The translations under genes were made by a program, and so were the position numbers. A stretch of 7,546 bases of DNA from Muribaculaceae bacterium (GTDB lineage Bacteria > Bacteroidota > Bacteroidia > Bacteroidales > Muribaculaceae). This document shows positions 6,823 to 7,546 of this stretch, one piece after another (position 1 is the first letter of the stretch; each line of letters starts with the position of its first letter). Below the pieces are notes generated by a model. It saw only the letters and a list, made by a program, of their open reading frames with translations, had not been told where the DNA came from and made no database searches. The DNA lies in contig JAIDUY010000155.1 of the NCBI GenBank assembly GCA_029059965.1, positions 1 to 7,546 of the forward strand, given 5' to 3'.

Positions 6823-6838
6823 CACCAAAATAGCAGAA

Positions 6839-7261
6839 ATGAACAGCAACGACATATCACACTTCCTCCACGAACGCGGCGTAAAACCCACCCCGAACAG
6901 GATTCTCGTCCTGCGGGAACTCATGCACGCCGCGAGCCCAGTCAGCCTTGCCGACCTCGAGGCTTCGCTCGGCTCCATCGACAAGGCAAGCATCTTCCGC
7001 GTTATCGAACTATTTGCCGACAAGGAACTTATACATGTAATCGAAGACGGCAGCCGCTCACTCAAGTACGAACTGTGCCATGGCGCCGACCGGCATTCCG
7101 CCGCCGACCAGCACGTCCATTTCTACTGCGAAAAATGCCGCTCGCTGTTCTGTTTCGACCACATCGAGGTGCCGCGCGTCGACATTCCCGACTCGTTCTC
7201 CGTCAAGTCGGTCAACTACATGCTCAAGGGCATCTGCCCCAAGTGCGCCGGAGTCGAATAG
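6839..7261 (+). CDS. Fur-family metal/peroxide-responsive transcriptional regulator
   Basis: The 140-residue protein has the Fur fold: an N-terminal winged helix (about 1-80; the recognition-helix segment DKASIFRVIELF matches the family's usual TVYR-type stretch) and a C-terminal dimerisation domain. The structural zinc site is complete, with C97/C100 (CEKC) and C133/C136 (CPKC). H92 and H94 (HVHF) match regulatory-metal histidines of Fur. The histidine eight residues before the third zinc cysteine, a regulatory ligand in E. coli Fur, is V125 here, with N126 next to it. Family members repress genes of iron, zinc, manganese or peroxide response; which signal this one senses cannot be told. The gene has its own promoter, diverges from the porQ operon, and ends 12 bases from the convergent cvfB-like gene. 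Confidence 0.92.
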   Translation: MNSNDISHFLHERGVKPTPNRILVLRELMHAASPVSLADLEASLGSIDKASIFRVIELFADKELIHVIEDGSRSLKYELCHGADRHSAADQHVHFYCEKCRSLFCFDHIEVPRVDIPDSFSVKSVNYMLKGICPKCAGVE

Positions 7262-7273
7262 GCGTCCGCCCTG

Positions 7274-7546
7274 TCAGAGCTTCGCTATCATGCCGTCGGC
7301 ACCGATAGTAATCTTCTTGTCGCGGTACAGGTGTCCGACGGCCTGCTTGAAGTCGCGCTTGCTGCATCCGAACAGGCGCGAAATCAGCTCGGGGTCGCTC
7401 TTGTCGCCCACAGGCACTCGGTCGGAGCTGTCGAGGTATTCGAGTATCGCCTCAGCGGTACCGCCGATTGTCTTTCCGGCCTTGTCGCTCAGCGTCAGGT
7501 CGATTTTGCCATCCTCGCGCACACGCTTCACATAGGCCGTCAGCGT
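7274..7546 (-). CDS. CvfB-like S1 RNA-binding protein, C-terminal part
   Basis: The frame is open to the right edge; the visible 90 residues are the C-terminal end. They read TAYVKRVREDGKIDLTL, the end of an S1-type beta strand region, then a winged-helix domain with EAILEYLDSSDRVPVGDKSDPE and an RLFGCSKRDFKQAVGHLYRDKKITI-like stretch (split here as RLFGCSKRDF and KQAVGHLYRDKKITI). This is the hallmark of the CvfB/YitL family, whose members have S1 domains followed by a winged helix, bind RNA, and affect virulence gene expression in Staphylococcus. A GTG at 7531 is an internal valine, not the start, because the family match continues upstream of it. It converges on the Fur-family gene with 12 bases between stop codons. 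The start and the S1 domains lie outside the window. Confidence 0.88.
   Translation of the reverse strand, partial: TLTAYVKRVREDGKIDLTLSDKAGKTIGGTAEAILEYLDSSDRVPVGDKSDPELISRLFGCSKRDFKQAVGHLYRDKKITIGADGMIAKL

Noticed and set aside
5615..6838. Long plus-strand frame continuous with the Fur-family gene, suggesting a 548-residue fusion
   Set aside because: The upstream part is antisense to porQ and has no recognisable domain. The Fur-family gene has a promoter at 6791-6822 and a canonical N-terminus at 6839, so the longer frame is accidental.
7261..7270. GGCG-TC-CGCC hairpin between the convergent Fur-family and cvfB-like genes as a two-way terminator
   Set aside because: The stem is only 4 bp with a 2-base loop, and no T-run follows on either strand.
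1..7546. Mobile element, CRISPR array, defence system or prophage
   Set aside because: No transposase, integrase, terminal inverted repeat, spaced direct repeats or defence-type domain is visible; the genes are mainly conserved core functions. The tRNA gene at the left edge could be an integration site, but no repeat of its 3' end is visible in the window.

Overview
The window looks like a chromosomal core segment from a fairly GC-rich Bacteroidota, most likely order Bacteroidales. The evidence is four promoters built on the Bacteroidota -7 element (TAnnTTTG, here always TA(T/A)CTTTGCA), start codons without clear Shine-Dalgarno sequences, a PorQ-type type IX secretion protein, and the general character of the proteins. 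The GC-rich coding sequence would suit Muribaculaceae or Rikenellaceae, but this cannot be decided by reading alone. No mobile element, CRISPR array, integrase or phage gene is visible, and nothing points to recent transfer.

Layout from left to right. A tRNA-Phe(GAA) gene lies on the minus strand at the left edge (1-72), with its promoter at 112-143. Divergent from it is a GNAT acetyltransferase on the plus strand (283-837), with its own promoter at 219-248. The acetyltransferase converges on a six-gene minus-strand operon and overlaps its last gene by 22 bases. In the order of transcription the operon is porQ (6658-5645), cmk (5643-4948), ispH (4942-4067), a DEDDh exonuclease gene (4074-3577), a small lipoprotein gene (3580-3293) and priA (3296-816). 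Every junction is tight: a 1-base gap, a 5-base gap, an 8-base overlap and two 4-base ATGA overlaps. A weak intrinsic terminator candidate lies just past priA, inside the acetyltransferase gene. Divergent from porQ is a Fur-family regulator (6839-7261) with a very short leader. It faces, 12 bases away, the 3' end of a CvfB-like RNA-binding protein gene that runs off the right edge.

The operon is a mixed housekeeping group: an outer-membrane component of surface-protein export (PorQ), pyrimidine nucleotide supply (Cmk), isoprenoid precursor synthesis (IspH), nucleic-acid processing (exonuclease), an uncharacterised lipoprotein, and replication restart (PriA). Tight packing implies coordinated expression, not one shared pathway. 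I found no strong candidate for an undescribed system. The least ordinary items are the small lipoprotein translationally linked on both sides, the altered metal-site residue in the Fur-family protein, a mismatch in the tRNA T-stem, and a candidate operator between porQ and fur.
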